A stretch of 64,000 bases of DNA from Azophilus sp965199705 (GTDB lineage: Bacteria > Pseudomonadota > Gammaproteobacteria > Pseudomonadales > Azotimanducaceae): the NCBI GenBank assembly GCA_965199705.1, contig OZ241359.1, positions 1,054,001 to 1,118,000 of the forward strand, read 5' to 3'. Below the pieces are notes generated by a model. It was not told the DNA's origin and made no database searches. It saw only the letters and a program-made list of their open reading frames with translations. Shown here piece after piece: positions 9,476 to 18,615 of the stretch. Positions within the stretch are counted from its first letter, which is position 1. Each line of letters opens with the position of its first letter. The translations under genes and the position numbers were made by a program.

Positions 9476-10777
9476 TCAGGAAGCGTCGCGGACTTCCTGT
9501 TCGATGCGCCCGGCATATTTCGCCAGCGCTGCTTCCCGGCGCTTGACGAGGTGATAGTCCGGGAACAGTTCCTGTGTGCCCTGATAGCGGCCGAGCACCT
9601 GACGCGCGACTGTCAACTTGTGGACTTCCGTCGGCCCGTCCGCCAGGCCCATGTGGAAGCTGTCCAGCACGCCGGCTGCAAACGGCATCTCGTTGGAGAC
9701 GCCAAGCGAGCCATGGATCTGCACCGCTCGGGCATACACGTCGTGATACACCTTGGGCATCTGCGCCTTGACAGCCGAGATGTCGGCTCGCACTGCCTTG
9801 TAATTGCGATATCTGTCTATTTTCCAGGCTGTGCGCAGCACCAGCAGCCGGAACTGTTCGATGTCGATCCAGCTATCCGCGATCATGGCCTGAACCATCT
9901 GTTTCTGCGCCAGAACCTCGCCCTGGGTTTCGCGCGAAAGCGCCCGTTCACAGATCATGTCAAAAGCGTGCCGGACCTTGCCAACCGTGCGCATGGCGTG
10001 ATGTATGCGCCCGCCGCCGAGGCGTACCTGGGCGACGACAAAGCCCTGGCCAATCTCGCCCAGCAAATGATCGTGCGGGATGCGTACATCCTGGTAACGG
10101 ATATAGGCGTGGACGCCGTGGCCCTCGCCCTCGAAGCCGACGCCCACGTTGCGCACGATTTCGACGCCTGGCGTGTCGATGGGCACGATGAACATGGACA
10201 TGCGCTGGTAGGGCGGCGCCTCGGGGTCTGTTACCGCCATGACGATCAGGAAGGATGCGTAGCGGGCGTTGGACGAGAACCACTTCTCGCCATTGATGAC
10301 CCATTCGTCTCCCATCCGCTCCGCCCGGCAGGTAAACACCTTCGGGTCCGCGCCACCCTGGGGTTCGGTCATGGAGTAGCAGGAGCAGATCTCGTTATCG
10401 AGTAGCGGCTGCAGGAAGCGCGCTTTCTGATCGACCGTGCCATAGTGGGCGAGAATCTCGGCGTTGCCGGAATCCGGGGCCTGGCAGCCGAATACGACCG
10501 GCGCGCACTTCGCCCGCCCGAGAATCTCGTTCATCAGGGCCAGCTTCAGCTGACCGTAACCCTGACCGCCGAGTTCCGGGCCGAGATGGCAGGCCCAGAG
10601 GCCGCGCTTGCGCACCTCCGCCTGCAGCGGCGGGATCAACCTGGCCCGGTTCGGGTCGGTATAGTCATTCGGGTGGCCAATGATGAAGTCGAGCGGTTCG
10701 ATCTCGGAGCGGACGAAGTCGTCAATCCAGTCCAGTTCCTGCTGAAAATCGGGGTCGGTTTCAAAGTCCCAGGCCAT
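9476..10777 (-). CDS. Acyl-CoA dehydrogenase, ACAD10/11-like
   Basis: 433 residues with the typical three-part ACAD fold: helical N-terminus, central beta domain (YSMTEPQGGADP, WVINGEKWFSSNA) and C-terminal helices. The C-terminal motif is LADGPTEVHK, where most ACADs have an EGT glutamate base; ACAD10/11-type enzymes, which prefer unusual, often branched or hydroxylated, acyl-CoAs, carry an aspartate here. It would use FAD and pass electrons to ETF. It is divergent from the TonB receptor, with a 237-base shared promoter region. Confidence 0.87.
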   Translation of the reverse strand: MAWDFETDPDFQQELDWIDDFVRSEIEPLDFIIGHPNDYTDPNRARLIPPLQAEVRKRGLWACHLGPELGGQGYGQLKLALMNEILGRAKCAPVVFGCQAPDSGNAEILAHYGTVDQKARFLQPLLDNEICSCYSMTEPQGGADPKVFTCRAERMGDEWVINGEKWFSSNARYASFLIVMAVTDPEAPPYQRMSMFIVPIDTPGVEIVRNVGVGFEGEGHGVHAYIRYQDVRIPHDHLLGEIGQGFVVAQVRLGGGRIHHAMRTVGKVRHAFDMICERALSRETQGEVLAQKQMVQAMIADSWIDIEQFRLLVLRTAWKIDRYRNYKAVRADISAVKAQMPKVYHDVYARAVQIHGSLGVSNEMPFAAGVLDSFHMGLADGPTEVHKLTVARQVLGRYQGTQELFPDYHLVKRREAALAKYAGRIEQEVRDAS

Positions 10778-11014
10778 GTGCGTTTCCTCGAATGGTTGGC
10801 TTGAATTGCGTGCGCTGATTGTAGCCGTGATTTCCTGCGGCGCAGGCTCCTGGCTTCAGGCCGCATGTTGCAGCATTTGACCGGCATCCGGGCGCGATAT
10901 GCAAGTTTTGCGGATTGCGCGCCTGGTGACTGTCGCGGGGCCCCGGTATCGACTTGGCCCCCTGATTCGCGTAGTTTGCGCCCCTCGTCCGTCGCGTTCG
11001 CCAGGAGGTTGGTC

Positions 11015-14011
11015 ATGTTCTTGGGTCTTGCCTGCACCACGCTTCGAAATCGAAGCCTGCCGCTATCGGCTGTGGCCGTTCTTGCCTGCGCCAGCGTCTG
11101 CGGCGCACCGGCGTTTTCCCAATCCGAAGATGGCGAAATCATTGAGGAGATCATCGTCACCGGCAGCCAGATCCGCGGTGCGAAGATTTCGGATGCGCTG
11201 GCGGTTTCCGTCGTTACCGCCGAAGACATCGAAGTCCTGGGCATTGATTCCGGCGACGAGTTGTTGGCCCTGATACCGGAAAACGGCCAGAACTTCTTCA
11301 ACGAAGCGGAGAACATCAGTGGCGGGGTGAACTCGGCCCGTGGCGACATAGGCGCTTACAACCTGCGCAGCATGGGCACTGGCAATACACTCAGCCTGCT
11401 CAATGGACGCCGGGTGGTGAACTCGGCCACCTTTCAGACCGAGGAGGTGGGCGGCAGCTTCGTGCCAGTGAACACTGCCAATACCAATACCATTCCGGTG
11501 CGTGGCGTGGACCGCGTGGAAGTGCTGCGCGACGGGGCATCCGCAATCTACGGCGCCGATGCGGTCGCGGGCGTGGTCAATACGGTGCTGAAGACCGATT
11601 TCGAGGGCCTGCGCGCCCGCGTGAAGTGGCAGGAATACAGCAACGTGCCGGCAAATGACCAGTCGGTGAGCATTGAATGGGGCCGTTACTTCAACAACGG
11701 ACAATCCAACGCGGGCCTCTTCTTCGACTATTACAACCGCGACAGCATCAACTCCCGGGACGATGAGCGCTGGGCCGATGCAGACTTTCGCAGCAGGATT
11801 CCCGAAGACTCTCCCTGGGCCGGCAACATAAGGTTTCGCAACAACAGCATCAGCAGTCTCTACGGTCAATTCGACGTGGCAAGCCGGCTCGGTAGCAGCC
11901 ATTCCCTGCGCCAGAACGACATCGTGGACAATTCCGGTGAATTCGAGACCCGTCCCGCCGGCGACCCGCTCTGTACCTATGAGATCAATGACAGGGTGTG
12001 CGCTGCCGAGGACGGCAACGGCACGGTGCGCTACAACCTGAATGACAACCGCGACCTGCGCTCCGATCTCGAACGCTACAACGTCTTTCTGTATCTGAAT
12101 CACGATTTCGAGAACGGTATGGCGAGCTTCAGCGAAGTCGGCTTTTACCGCTCTGATACACAGATGTTCCGGCACCCGTCCTCCCCCCTCCGCGCGGTGG
12201 GCCTGCTTCTGGGCGCGGAGAATTACTACAATCCACTCGGTCCCTGCGGCTCGCCCAATCGGCTGCCGGACTCGGTGATTGGCGACGATGTGCCCTGCAC
12301 TGGCCTGGACGTGGTCATGGATTTCTATCGCTTTGCCGAATTGCCGCGCATTGTCAACAATCAAGGTACGACCTGGCGTCTGCTGCAAGGGCTGCAAGGC
12401 GAGGCTGGCGATTGGGATTGGGAAACCGCGATTGTCTGGTCGCGCTCCGAGAAGCAGGACGTCACGGACAACCGGGTGTCGAATACGCTGATTTCCGAAG
12501 CCTTGTCAGATCCCACGCCGGCCGCCTACAACCCATTCAGTGGCGGTGTCGATTCCAATCTGGAGCGGGCGTTGATTTCCGTGCGGCGCGACAGTGAAGC
12601 AGAACTGTTCACCTGGGATGCGAAATTCTCCAACAATCGAATCTTCGATCTCCCGGCCGGGCCTGTGGGGCTGCTTGGCGGCGTCGAGTTTCGCAAGGAA
12701 TCGTTCGAGGATGATCGGGATCCGAGGCTCGACGGCAGCGTTCAATTCATCGACCTGGACGGCGACACCTTTCCGTATGTTTCAGACGTCGTGAACTCCA
12801 GCCCGACCGCCGACAACCGCGGCAAGCGCCGTGTCTGGTCCGTATTCGGCGAGTTGCAGGTGCCCGTCCTGGATAGCCTGGACCTGCAACTTGCGCTACG
12901 CCACGAGAATTTCTCCGATGTGGATAGTGCGACAGTCGGCAAGATCGCCGCCGGCTGGCGGCCGATTGGTCGTGTGCTGTTGCGCGGTTCCTATTCGCAG
13001 GCTTTCCGGGCGCCGAACCTGATTACGGTCAACGAGGCCATCGTCGCACGGCAGAATACGCGAGATGACTGGACCTGCTTCTTTGCCGACCCGAATGAAT
13101 CGGTACTCGATTGCGAATACAGCGTCCAGCGCACCGCCCAGGGCAGCGAGACGCTGGAGCCGGAGGAATCGGACAACTATTCCTTCGGCATCGTGCTGGA
13201 GCCACTCGATGGCATGAGTCTGACCGTGGACTACTGGTCCATCGAAAAGAAGAACACCATCGGCCTCTTTGGCGAAGAAAATCACACCGTGCTGGATCTC
13301 CTGATGCGCCTTGAGCATGGCGGTGGCAACTGCGATGGCGTCGCCTTCAATCCGGCGGTGCTGCGAGAGGCGGTGGACGATCCGGACGTCCTGGCGGCCT
13401 ATGAGGCCGCCGGCATCTGCCCGGCCGGTGACATCATCCGCATTGATGATCGCTACGCCAATCTGGACAAGCGCACCGTGCGCGGCGTCGATGTCGGGCT
13501 CTATTACGACTTCGAATCGCAGGTCGGGCGATTCCGATTCAAGTACAACGCCTCCTTCCTGACCGAGTTCGAGCAGGTTGCCGGCGGAGATTCGGCAACC
13601 TTGCTGGCGGCGCTGGAGAGTGGCGTCTTGCCGGCGAGCATTCCGGTGGCCGGCTTTGCCGACCTGACTGGCCGCGACGGGCATCAGGACTATCGCCACA
13701 ACACGCGCCTGTCCTGGCGTTATCGCGACTTCGGCGCTGGCTTCGGCTGGGCGCGAATCGGCGACTTTTACCAGAGCAGCCTGACGCTGGCCGATGGAAC
13801 CCGCTATCAGATTCCGAAATTCGATACCTTCGACGCCAATGTTGATTGGCACTTCGAGGTTGCGGGCCGGTCGTCGAGGGCGCGTTTCGGCGTGAAGAAC
13901 CTCACCGACGAACGGGCCCCGCTGGCGGATCGCTACTTCGGATACTTTGCCGATGCGCATACCGACTACGGGCGCTATTTCTATGTCGATGTGCGCATGA
14001 CAGTTTTCTAG
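11015..14011 (+). CDS. TonB-dependent outer membrane receptor
   Basis: 998 residues from ATG 11015, with AGGAGG at 11003-11008; upstream in-frame codons lack a ribosome site. A signal peptide ends near PAFSQS, then comes a TonB-box-like EEIIVTGSQ. The plug domain follows (NTIPVRGVDRVEVLRDGASA, IYGADAVAGVVN), then a large beta-barrel ending in a terminal phenylalanine (RMTVF), as these porins require for assembly. Substrate unknown. The two exported hydrolase-like genes downstream on the same strand suggest uptake of a compound that is cut in the periplasm or at the cell surface. Confidence 0.93.
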   Translation: MFLGLACTTLRNRSLPLSAVAVLACASVCGAPAFSQSEDGEIIEEIIVTGSQIRGAKISDALAVSVVTAEDIEVLGIDSGDELLALIPENGQNFFNEAENISGGVNSARGDIGAYNLRSMGTGNTLSLLNGRRVVNSATFQTEEVGGSFVPVNTANTNTIPVRGVDRVEVLRDGASAIYGADAVAGVVNTVLKTDFEGLRARVKWQEYSNVPANDQSVSIEWGRYFNNGQSNAGLFFDYYNRDSINSRDDERWADADFRSRIPEDSPWAGNIRFRNNSISSLYGQFDVASRLGSSHSLRQNDIVDNSGEFETRPAGDPLCTYEINDRVCAAEDGNGTVRYNLNDNRDLRSDLERYNVFLYLNHDFENGMASFSEVGFYRSDTQMFRHPSSPLRAVGLLLGAENYYNPLGPCGSPNRLPDSVIGDDVPCTGLDVVMDFYRFAELPRIVNNQGTTWRLLQGLQGEAGDWDWETAIVWSRSEKQDVTDNRVSNTLISEALSDPTPAAYNPFSGGVDSNLERALISVRRDSEAELFTWDAKFSNNRIFDLPAGPVGLLGGVEFRKESFEDDRDPRLDGSVQFIDLDGDTFPYVSDVVNSSPTADNRGKRRVWSVFGELQVPVLDSLDLQLALRHENFSDVDSATVGKIAAGWRPIGRVLLRGSYSQAFRAPNLITVNEAIVARQNTRDDWTCFFADPNESVLDCEYSVQRTAQGSETLEPEESDNYSFGIVLEPLDGMSLTVDYWSIEKKNTIGLFGEENHTVLDLLMRLEHGGGNCDGVAFNPAVLREAVDDPDVLAAYEAAGICPAGDIIRIDDRYANLDKRTVRGVDVGLYYDFESQVGRFRFKYNASFLTEFEQVAGGDSATLLAALESGVLPASIPVAGFADLTGRDGHQDYRHNTRLSWRYRDFGAGFGWARIGDFYQSSLTLADGTRYQIPKFDTFDANVDWHFEVAGRSSRARFGVKNLTDERAPLADRYFGYFADAHTDYGRYFYVDVRMTVF

Positions 14012-14098
14012 GAGCCTGCACCCGAAAATCGCTCATACGGTCTTGTTTGCGTTGCCTTTCAATTGGTCGCATTCCATGCCCCGCAGCGTCGGAGATCG

Positions 14099-14902
14099 GT
14101 GATCACATTCCCGAGACTGGTGGGCTGGCGTTGGCGCATCCGTGGCGCTTGCTGGACGATCTGCGCGGGGCTGGCGCTGGCGAGCCCCGGTCTTGCAGCG
14201 GGCGCCACGCCACCGGCGCGGGTGCTCTTCGTGGGCAACAGCTTCACCTACTACAACGACGGCCTGCACAAGCATGTCGGCAATTTCCTTCGCGCTTCAG
14301 GCAGTTATCAGCGCCAGCAGATGCGTCTGCGGATGCTGACCCTCTCCGGCGGCAAGCTGGTGGAACACGCCGGCGGCATCGCCGCGCTGGTGCAGCCGGA
14401 TGACTGGGACCTGGTGGTGATGCACGGTCACAGCACCGCCATGCTTTCCGAAGATGGCGCCAGCGCGTTTGCAAGGGCAGCGGCCCACTACGCCAGGCAC
14501 ATTCGCAACAACGGCGCCCGCCCCGCATTTCTGATGACCTGGGCGTACCGTGACGAGCCGCAGATGCTGACGCTGATTCGCAAGGGCTATCGCGACATCG
14601 GCCGATTGCTGGACGCCAAGGTGATTCCGGTGGGTCTGGCATTTGCCGCGGCAAGGCGAGAGCATCCCGAAATCAATCTCTACAAGGCCGATCTTGCCCG
14701 TTACAACGCCGACGGCAAGCCTGTGTATCGGAAACCCGTGAAGCACCCAAGCCGCGCCGGTACTTACCTGGCCGCGGCTGTCGTGGTGGCCTCGGTGTTC
14801 GAGGAATCGCCGGTCGGTTCACGCTATCGCGCCGGTCTCGACCCGACGAAAGCCGCCGCCCTGCAGCAGGTGGCCGCCGACACGGTCGCACGCTTCAACT
14901 GA
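14099..14902 (+). CDS. Exported SGNH/GDSL-like hydrolase
   Basis: 267 residues if it starts at GTG 14099; a TTG at 14063 is the other choice. A signal peptide is followed by VLFVGNSFTYYN, which matches block I of SGNH hydrolases. Near the end, KHPSRAGTYLAAA resembles block V with its catalytic Asp/Ser-x-x-His region. SGNH enzymes are esterases, lipases or carbohydrate deacetylases. The stop overlaps the next gene by 1 base, so it is translationally coupled to the M14 peptidase. The substrate is unknown. Confidence 0.72.
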   Translation: MITFPRLVGWRWRIRGACWTICAGLALASPGLAAGATPPARVLFVGNSFTYYNDGLHKHVGNFLRASGSYQRQQMRLRMLTLSGGKLVEHAGGIAALVQPDDWDLVVMHGHSTAMLSEDGASAFARAAAHYARHIRNNGARPAFLMTWAYRDEPQMLTLIRKGYRDIGRLLDAKVIPVGLAFAAARREHPEINLYKADLARYNADGKPVYRKPVKHPSRAGTYLAAAVVVASVFEESPVGSRYRAGLDPTKAAALQQVAADTVARFN

Positions 14903-16248
14903 TGTTTCGCCGCCACAGGCCAGGCCACGCCTGGGCCGGAGGTTCTGCCAGCGCCCGGATGCGGTATCCAGCCTGGGCGCTTCTGGCCGCCGCAAGCCTG
15001 GTCTGGACGATTGCAGGCGCGCACGAAATTCGCGTCGAGAATCCGGCCCCGGTCTGCGGGTTTGGCGATCTGCGCTTCGACGCCGGATTCGAGGGCGGTC
15101 GCATCAACGAATGTCGGCAAGTGGGCGTCGATACGTACAGCCTGGGCGTGTCGCCGGAAAACAGGCCGGTGAATCCAAGCCCCTGGTACGCATTTCGCGT
15201 GATGGCCGAGACCGGGCGCCGAATCAGCGTCTGGTTGCATTACGGCCTGCATCAGCATCGTTATGCGCCGCGCATCAGCCAGGACGGTGAGAACTGGCAG
15301 CGCTTGCCGGAGGCGCAGTACCGGGTTGCGCTGGATGGCAGGGCGCTGTTGTTGCGTCTGCGCGTCGGGCCAACGCCGCTCTATGTGTCGGCGCAGGAGA
15401 TCATCGACAACGCCGACTATGTCGCCTGGATGACGGCGATCAGTGAGCGTGCGTCGGTGCAGATGGTGGAGATCGGGCGCTCTCATGCCGGTCGGCCCAT
15501 AGTCGCCCTGACGGCGGAGCCGGGCCTGGGCCTTGATTTCGACAACCTCGCCACCGCCAGCCAGCAGATGCAGGCGGCGGGGAATACATCGGACACAGGC
15601 TCCGCAGAGCCGGCGCTTCCCCGGGACTGGGTGCTGCTGACCGGACGCCAGCATCCCCCGGAAATCCCTGGCGCACTGGCCATGCGCGCCTTTATCGAAC
15701 GCCTGGTGGCCGACGATACCCTGGCTGACAAGTTCAGGGCGCGCTTCCGGTTGCTGATGATTCCCAACCTGAATCCCGACGGGGTCGCCAGGGGCCACTG
15801 GCGGCACAATCTGGGCGGCGTGGACCTCAATCGCGACTGGGGGCCTTTCAGCCAGCCGGAAACCGCCGCCGTCGCCCGGCTGCTGTCCGCGCTGTTCGAG
15901 ACAGGTGGTCAGCGTTTATGGCTCGGACTCGACTTTCATGCCACGCACCGCAACGTCTTCTATACCCAGGAGGATGGAGAGCCTGCGTTCCTGCCGGGGT
16001 TTACGGCGGACTGGTTGCGGGCGCTGGCGGCGCGGCTGCCGCAGTACGATGCCGAACGGGCCCCTTCCGCCAACGCCGGACGTCCAGTCTTCAAGCACTA
16101 CATCAGCGAGACCTACGGCATTCCCGCCATCACCTACGAAGTGGGCGATCAGACCGAGCGAGAGATGATCGACCGTTCAGCGACGGTCGCCGCCGAGGAA
16201 ATGATGCGTCTGCTGCTCGAGGCAGCGTCCGGGGGCAAGGGCGGATGA
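14902..16248 (+). CDS. M14-family zinc carboxypeptidase, exported
   Basis: 448 residues, with a hydrophobic signal region near residues 24-40. An N-terminal beta-rich module (about 40-140) precedes the catalytic domain. The zinc ligands are in GRQHPPEIPG (HxxE) and LDFHATHRN; NLGGVDLNRDW supplies the substrate-binding Asn/Arg, and TYEVGDQTERE holds the catalytic glutamate. The N-terminal module resembles that of cytosolic carboxypeptidase-like M14 proteins. It overlaps the SGNH gene and sits behind the TonB receptor, which suggests degradation of a modified peptide. Confidence 0.87.
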   Translation: MFRRHRPGHAWAGGSASARMRYPAWALLAAASLVWTIAGAHEIRVENPAPVCGFGDLRFDAGFEGGRINECRQVGVDTYSLGVSPENRPVNPSPWYAFRVMAETGRRISVWLHYGLHQHRYAPRISQDGENWQRLPEAQYRVALDGRALLLRLRVGPTPLYVSAQEIIDNADYVAWMTAISERASVQMVEIGRSHAGRPIVALTAEPGLGLDFDNLATASQQMQAAGNTSDTGSAEPALPRDWVLLTGRQHPPEIPGALAMRAFIERLVADDTLADKFRARFRLLMIPNLNPDGVARGHWRHNLGGVDLNRDWGPFSQPETAAVARLLSALFETGGQRLWLGLDFHATHRNVFYTQEDGEPAFLPGFTADWLRALAARLPQYDAERAPSANAGRPVFKHYISETYGIPAITYEVGDQTEREMIDRSATVAAEEMMRLLLEAASGGKGG

Positions 16249-16342
16249 GCGTGCGGCAGGCGCAGTTTGGAATCGGCACAGCGCTGCAATATCGAAGACA
16301 CCCAATTGAAAGATAGAAAAATCAGTTCGTTCCATCAGCGCC

Positions 16343-16358
16343 CTGGTGCAATATTCGG
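16343..16358 (+). repeat. Interspersed intergenic motif, copy 1
   Basis: CTGGTGCAATATTCGG, located 48 bases before the SDR start codon. Similar 16-mers occur at 27647, 43865 and (reverse strand) 49403. The flank CAGCGC is also shared with copy 2. Function unknown; promoter element or small dispersed repeat are both possible. Confidence 0.5.
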
Positions 16359-16406
16359 GCTGGTGTACCCTGCACGCCGAAGCGCTCTGCAACCGAGGCC
16401 CATGAC

Positions 16407-17183
16407 ATGGCATTGACGCAACTCAGCCGGTCCATCGCCGGCAAGACAGCAGTGGTTACTGGCGCCGCCAGCGGCATGGGTGAGGCGACCCTCAAATTGT
16501 TTGCCGATGAAGGCGCGAACGTGGCCGGCATTGACCTGCACGAAGAAGCCCTGGCGCGGGTGGCGCAGGAAATCGAGGCGGCTGGCAAGTCGGCGCGGGG
16601 CTGGACGCTGGATCTGGCAGACCGATCCGCCATCGGCCCGGTATTCAACGAGATCGCAGCGCACTTCGGCGGCATCGACATACTGGTCAACAATGCCGGT
16701 ATCTCGATCTCCTCCCCCATCGACAGCGACGACTACGAGGCAGCCTGGGACAAGACCCTGGCAGTGTTGCTCACCGCCCACACCCAGACCATCCGGGCTG
16801 CCTTGCCCTGGCTGCGTCGGGCGGAGCACCCGCGCATCGTCAACATTGCATCGACCGAGGGCCTGGGCGCGACGCGTTTCGGCAGCCCCTATACAGCTGC
16901 CAAGACCGGCGTGATCGGCCTGACCCGCTCGCTGGCGGTGGAATTCGGCAGCGCAGGCATTACCGTCAACTGCATCTGTCCTGGGCCGATACGCACCGGC
17001 ATGACAGAAGCCATTCCCGAAGCCGACAAGCGCGAGTATGCGCGCCGCCGGGTGGCGCTTCGGCGCTATGCCGAGCCGGAAGAAGTGGCGCACGGCACAC
17101 TGAGCCTGGTACTGCCCGCAGCCGGATTTATCACCGGCGTGGCCTTGCCGGTGGACGGCGGCCTGACCATTCGCAACGCCTGA
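16407..17183 (+). CDS. Short-chain dehydrogenase/reductase (classical SDR)
   Basis: 258 residues. The Rossmann NAD(P) motif is TGAASGMGEA (about 18-27), with NNAG at about 95, the catalytic serine in VNIASTEG and YTAAK supplying the Tyr and Lys. GLDLHEE-type sequence after the second strand (GIDLHEE) favours NAD over NADP. The C-terminus PVDGGLTIRNA is standard. It oxidises an alcohol or reduces a ketone; the substrate is not predictable. It starts an apparent operon with a nitroreductase (19-base gap) and an alpha/beta hydrolase. Confidence 0.92.
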   Translation: MALTQLSRSIAGKTAVVTGAASGMGEATLKLFADEGANVAGIDLHEEALARVAQEIEAAGKSARGWTLDLADRSAIGPVFNEIAAHFGGIDILVNNAGISISSPIDSDDYEAAWDKTLAVLLTAHTQTIRAALPWLRRAEHPRIVNIASTEGLGATRFGSPYTAAKTGVIGLTRSLAVEFGSAGITVNCICPGPIRTGMTEAIPEADKREYARRRVALRRYAEPEEVAHGTLSLVLPAAGFITGVALPVDGGLTIRNA

Positions 17184-17202
17184 CCGGGCCAGGGGAGTTG
17201 CA

Positions 17203-17838
17203 ATGAGCGGGTTGGATGCGCGAGCGCTGGCGGCTGTGGATGAAGTGCTGGCGAGCACTCGCTCGGTTCGTCGTCGGCTCGATTTCAAGCGTCCCGTGCC
17301 GGAGTCCGTGCTGCTTGAGTGCATTGATCTCGCGGTGCAGGCGCCGCTTGGCCTTGGGGGTGAAAGCTGGCGCTTTCTGGTCGTGACGGCGCCCTCGGTC
17401 AAGGCGCGTCTGGCCGAACTCTATCGACAGGCGCTCGACGACCTGGTCAGCAGCCGCGGTATCGAAATCAAACCGTCCCAGCAGGCGCTGGTCGCGCGTC
17501 TGGCGGACATGCCGGCCATGATCCTGGTATGCGACAGTCAACCGCCGCCGGACTCGGACGACGCCGGGCAGATCGGCTACTACGGATCGATTCTTCCCGC
17601 GGCCTGGTCCTTGATGCTGGCGCTGCGCGCCCGAGGGCTTGGCGCCACCTGGACTTCCCTGCTCGCTGCGCGCCAGGCGGAAGTGGCCGAGGTGGTGGGC
17701 TTGCCGCCCGGTGCGCTGCTGACGGTGATGTTGCCAGTCGCCTACACGCAGGGCGCAAGGCTTGGCAAGGCGGTGCGCAGACCAGCCGAGGAAGTCACCT
17801 ACTGGAACGCCTGGGGCCGCGCAGAGGATATTGAATGA
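17203..17838 (+). CDS. Nitroreductase-family FMN oxidoreductase
   Basis: 211 residues from ATG 17203, with AGGGGAG at 17190-17196. The N-terminal STRSVRRRLDFKRPVPES and AVQAPLGLG are typical of FMN-binding in the nitroreductase fold, and PAAWSLMLALRARGLGATWTS is the conserved central helix region. These homodimers reduce nitro groups, quinones or enones with NAD(P)H. Position between an SDR and a hydrolase suggests a small catabolic or detoxification operon. The physiological substrate is unknown. Confidence 0.88.
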   Translation: MSGLDARALAAVDEVLASTRSVRRRLDFKRPVPESVLLECIDLAVQAPLGLGGESWRFLVVTAPSVKARLAELYRQALDDLVSSRGIEIKPSQQALVARLADMPAMILVCDSQPPPDSDDAGQIGYYGSILPAAWSLMLALRARGLGATWTSLLAARQAEVAEVVGLPPGALLTVMLPVAYTQGARLGKAVRRPAEEVTYWNAWGRAEDIE

Positions 17839-17889
17839 CCGCGCACTGGTGATTCGGGCCTGCAAAATCACTGACAAGGAGATCAACAC

Positions 17890-18615
17890 ATGCCTGTATT
17901 CACGCAGGGCAAGACCAGCCTCTACTACGAAGAAAGCGGACCAGCGGACGCCCTCCCGCTGCTCTTGATTGCGCCGGGCGGGATGAAGTCCGCCATTCCG
18001 TTCTGGGCCAATGCGCCCTGGAATCCGATAGAGGAATTCGCGTCGGACTTCCGCGTGATCGCCATGGATCAGCGCAACGCCGGCCGATCCCGCGCCCCTG
18101 TCAGCGCCTCGGACGGCTGGCGCACCTATGCCGGGGATCAGCTGGCCCTGCTCGACCATCTTGGCGTCGATCGCTTTCTGGTCGCCGGCATGTGCATTGG
18201 CGGTTCCTATGGCCTTGGCCTGATACAGGCGGCGGCCGAGCGGGTGGCGGCTGCGGTGCTGTTTCAGCCGATTGGCCTGGATGACAACCGCGACGCCTTC
18301 TACGCCATGTACGACGCCTGGGCAGCGGAGCTTCAGCCCACTGATCTGGCGACGGATGCTGCGGCCTGGGCGCAGTTTCGGGAAAACATGTACGACGGGG
18401 ACTTCGTGTTCAGCGTCAGCCGGGATTTCGTGCGCGGTATCGCCACGCCCTTGCTGATTCTCATGGGCAATGACCTCTATCACCCGCAGTCCATCTCCCG
18501 CGAGCTGACGGCGCTTGCGCCCAACGCCCAACTCATTGAAGACTGGAAGGCGGGTGCTGCCGTGTCTGTGGGTCGCAAGCGGGTGCGCGAGTTCCTGCTT
18601 CAGGCTACTGGCTGA
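17890..18615 (+). CDS. Alpha/beta hydrolase with a cysteine at the nucleophile elbow
   Basis: 241 residues from ATG 17890, with AAGGAG at 17876-17881. The fold is clear (LLLIAPGG, VIAMDQRNAGRS), but the nucleophile elbow reads GMCIGGS, so residue 102 is Cys where most members have Ser. The acid may be the Asp of GNDLYHPQS. No histidine is seen in the usual C-terminal position (VGRKRVREFL), so either the active site is altered or the histidine lies elsewhere. It is third in the SDR-nitroreductase operon and overlaps the convergent selD fusion by 11 bases. Confidence 0.82.
   Translation: MPVFTQGKTSLYYEESGPADALPLLLIAPGGMKSAIPFWANAPWNPIEEFASDFRVIAMDQRNAGRSRAPVSASDGWRTYAGDQLALLDHLGVDRFLVAGMCIGGSYGLGLIQAAAERVAAAVLFQPIGLDDNRDAFYAMYDAWAAELQPTDLATDAAAWAQFRENMYDGDFVFSVSRDFVRGIATPLLILMGNDLYHPQSISRELTALAPNAQLIEDWKAGAAVSVGRKRVREFLLQATG

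Noticed and set aside
11063..13960. Two long minus-strand frames opposite the first TonB receptor
   Set aside because: The plus-strand receptor has signal peptide, plug and barrel end. The opposing frames have no recognisable family.
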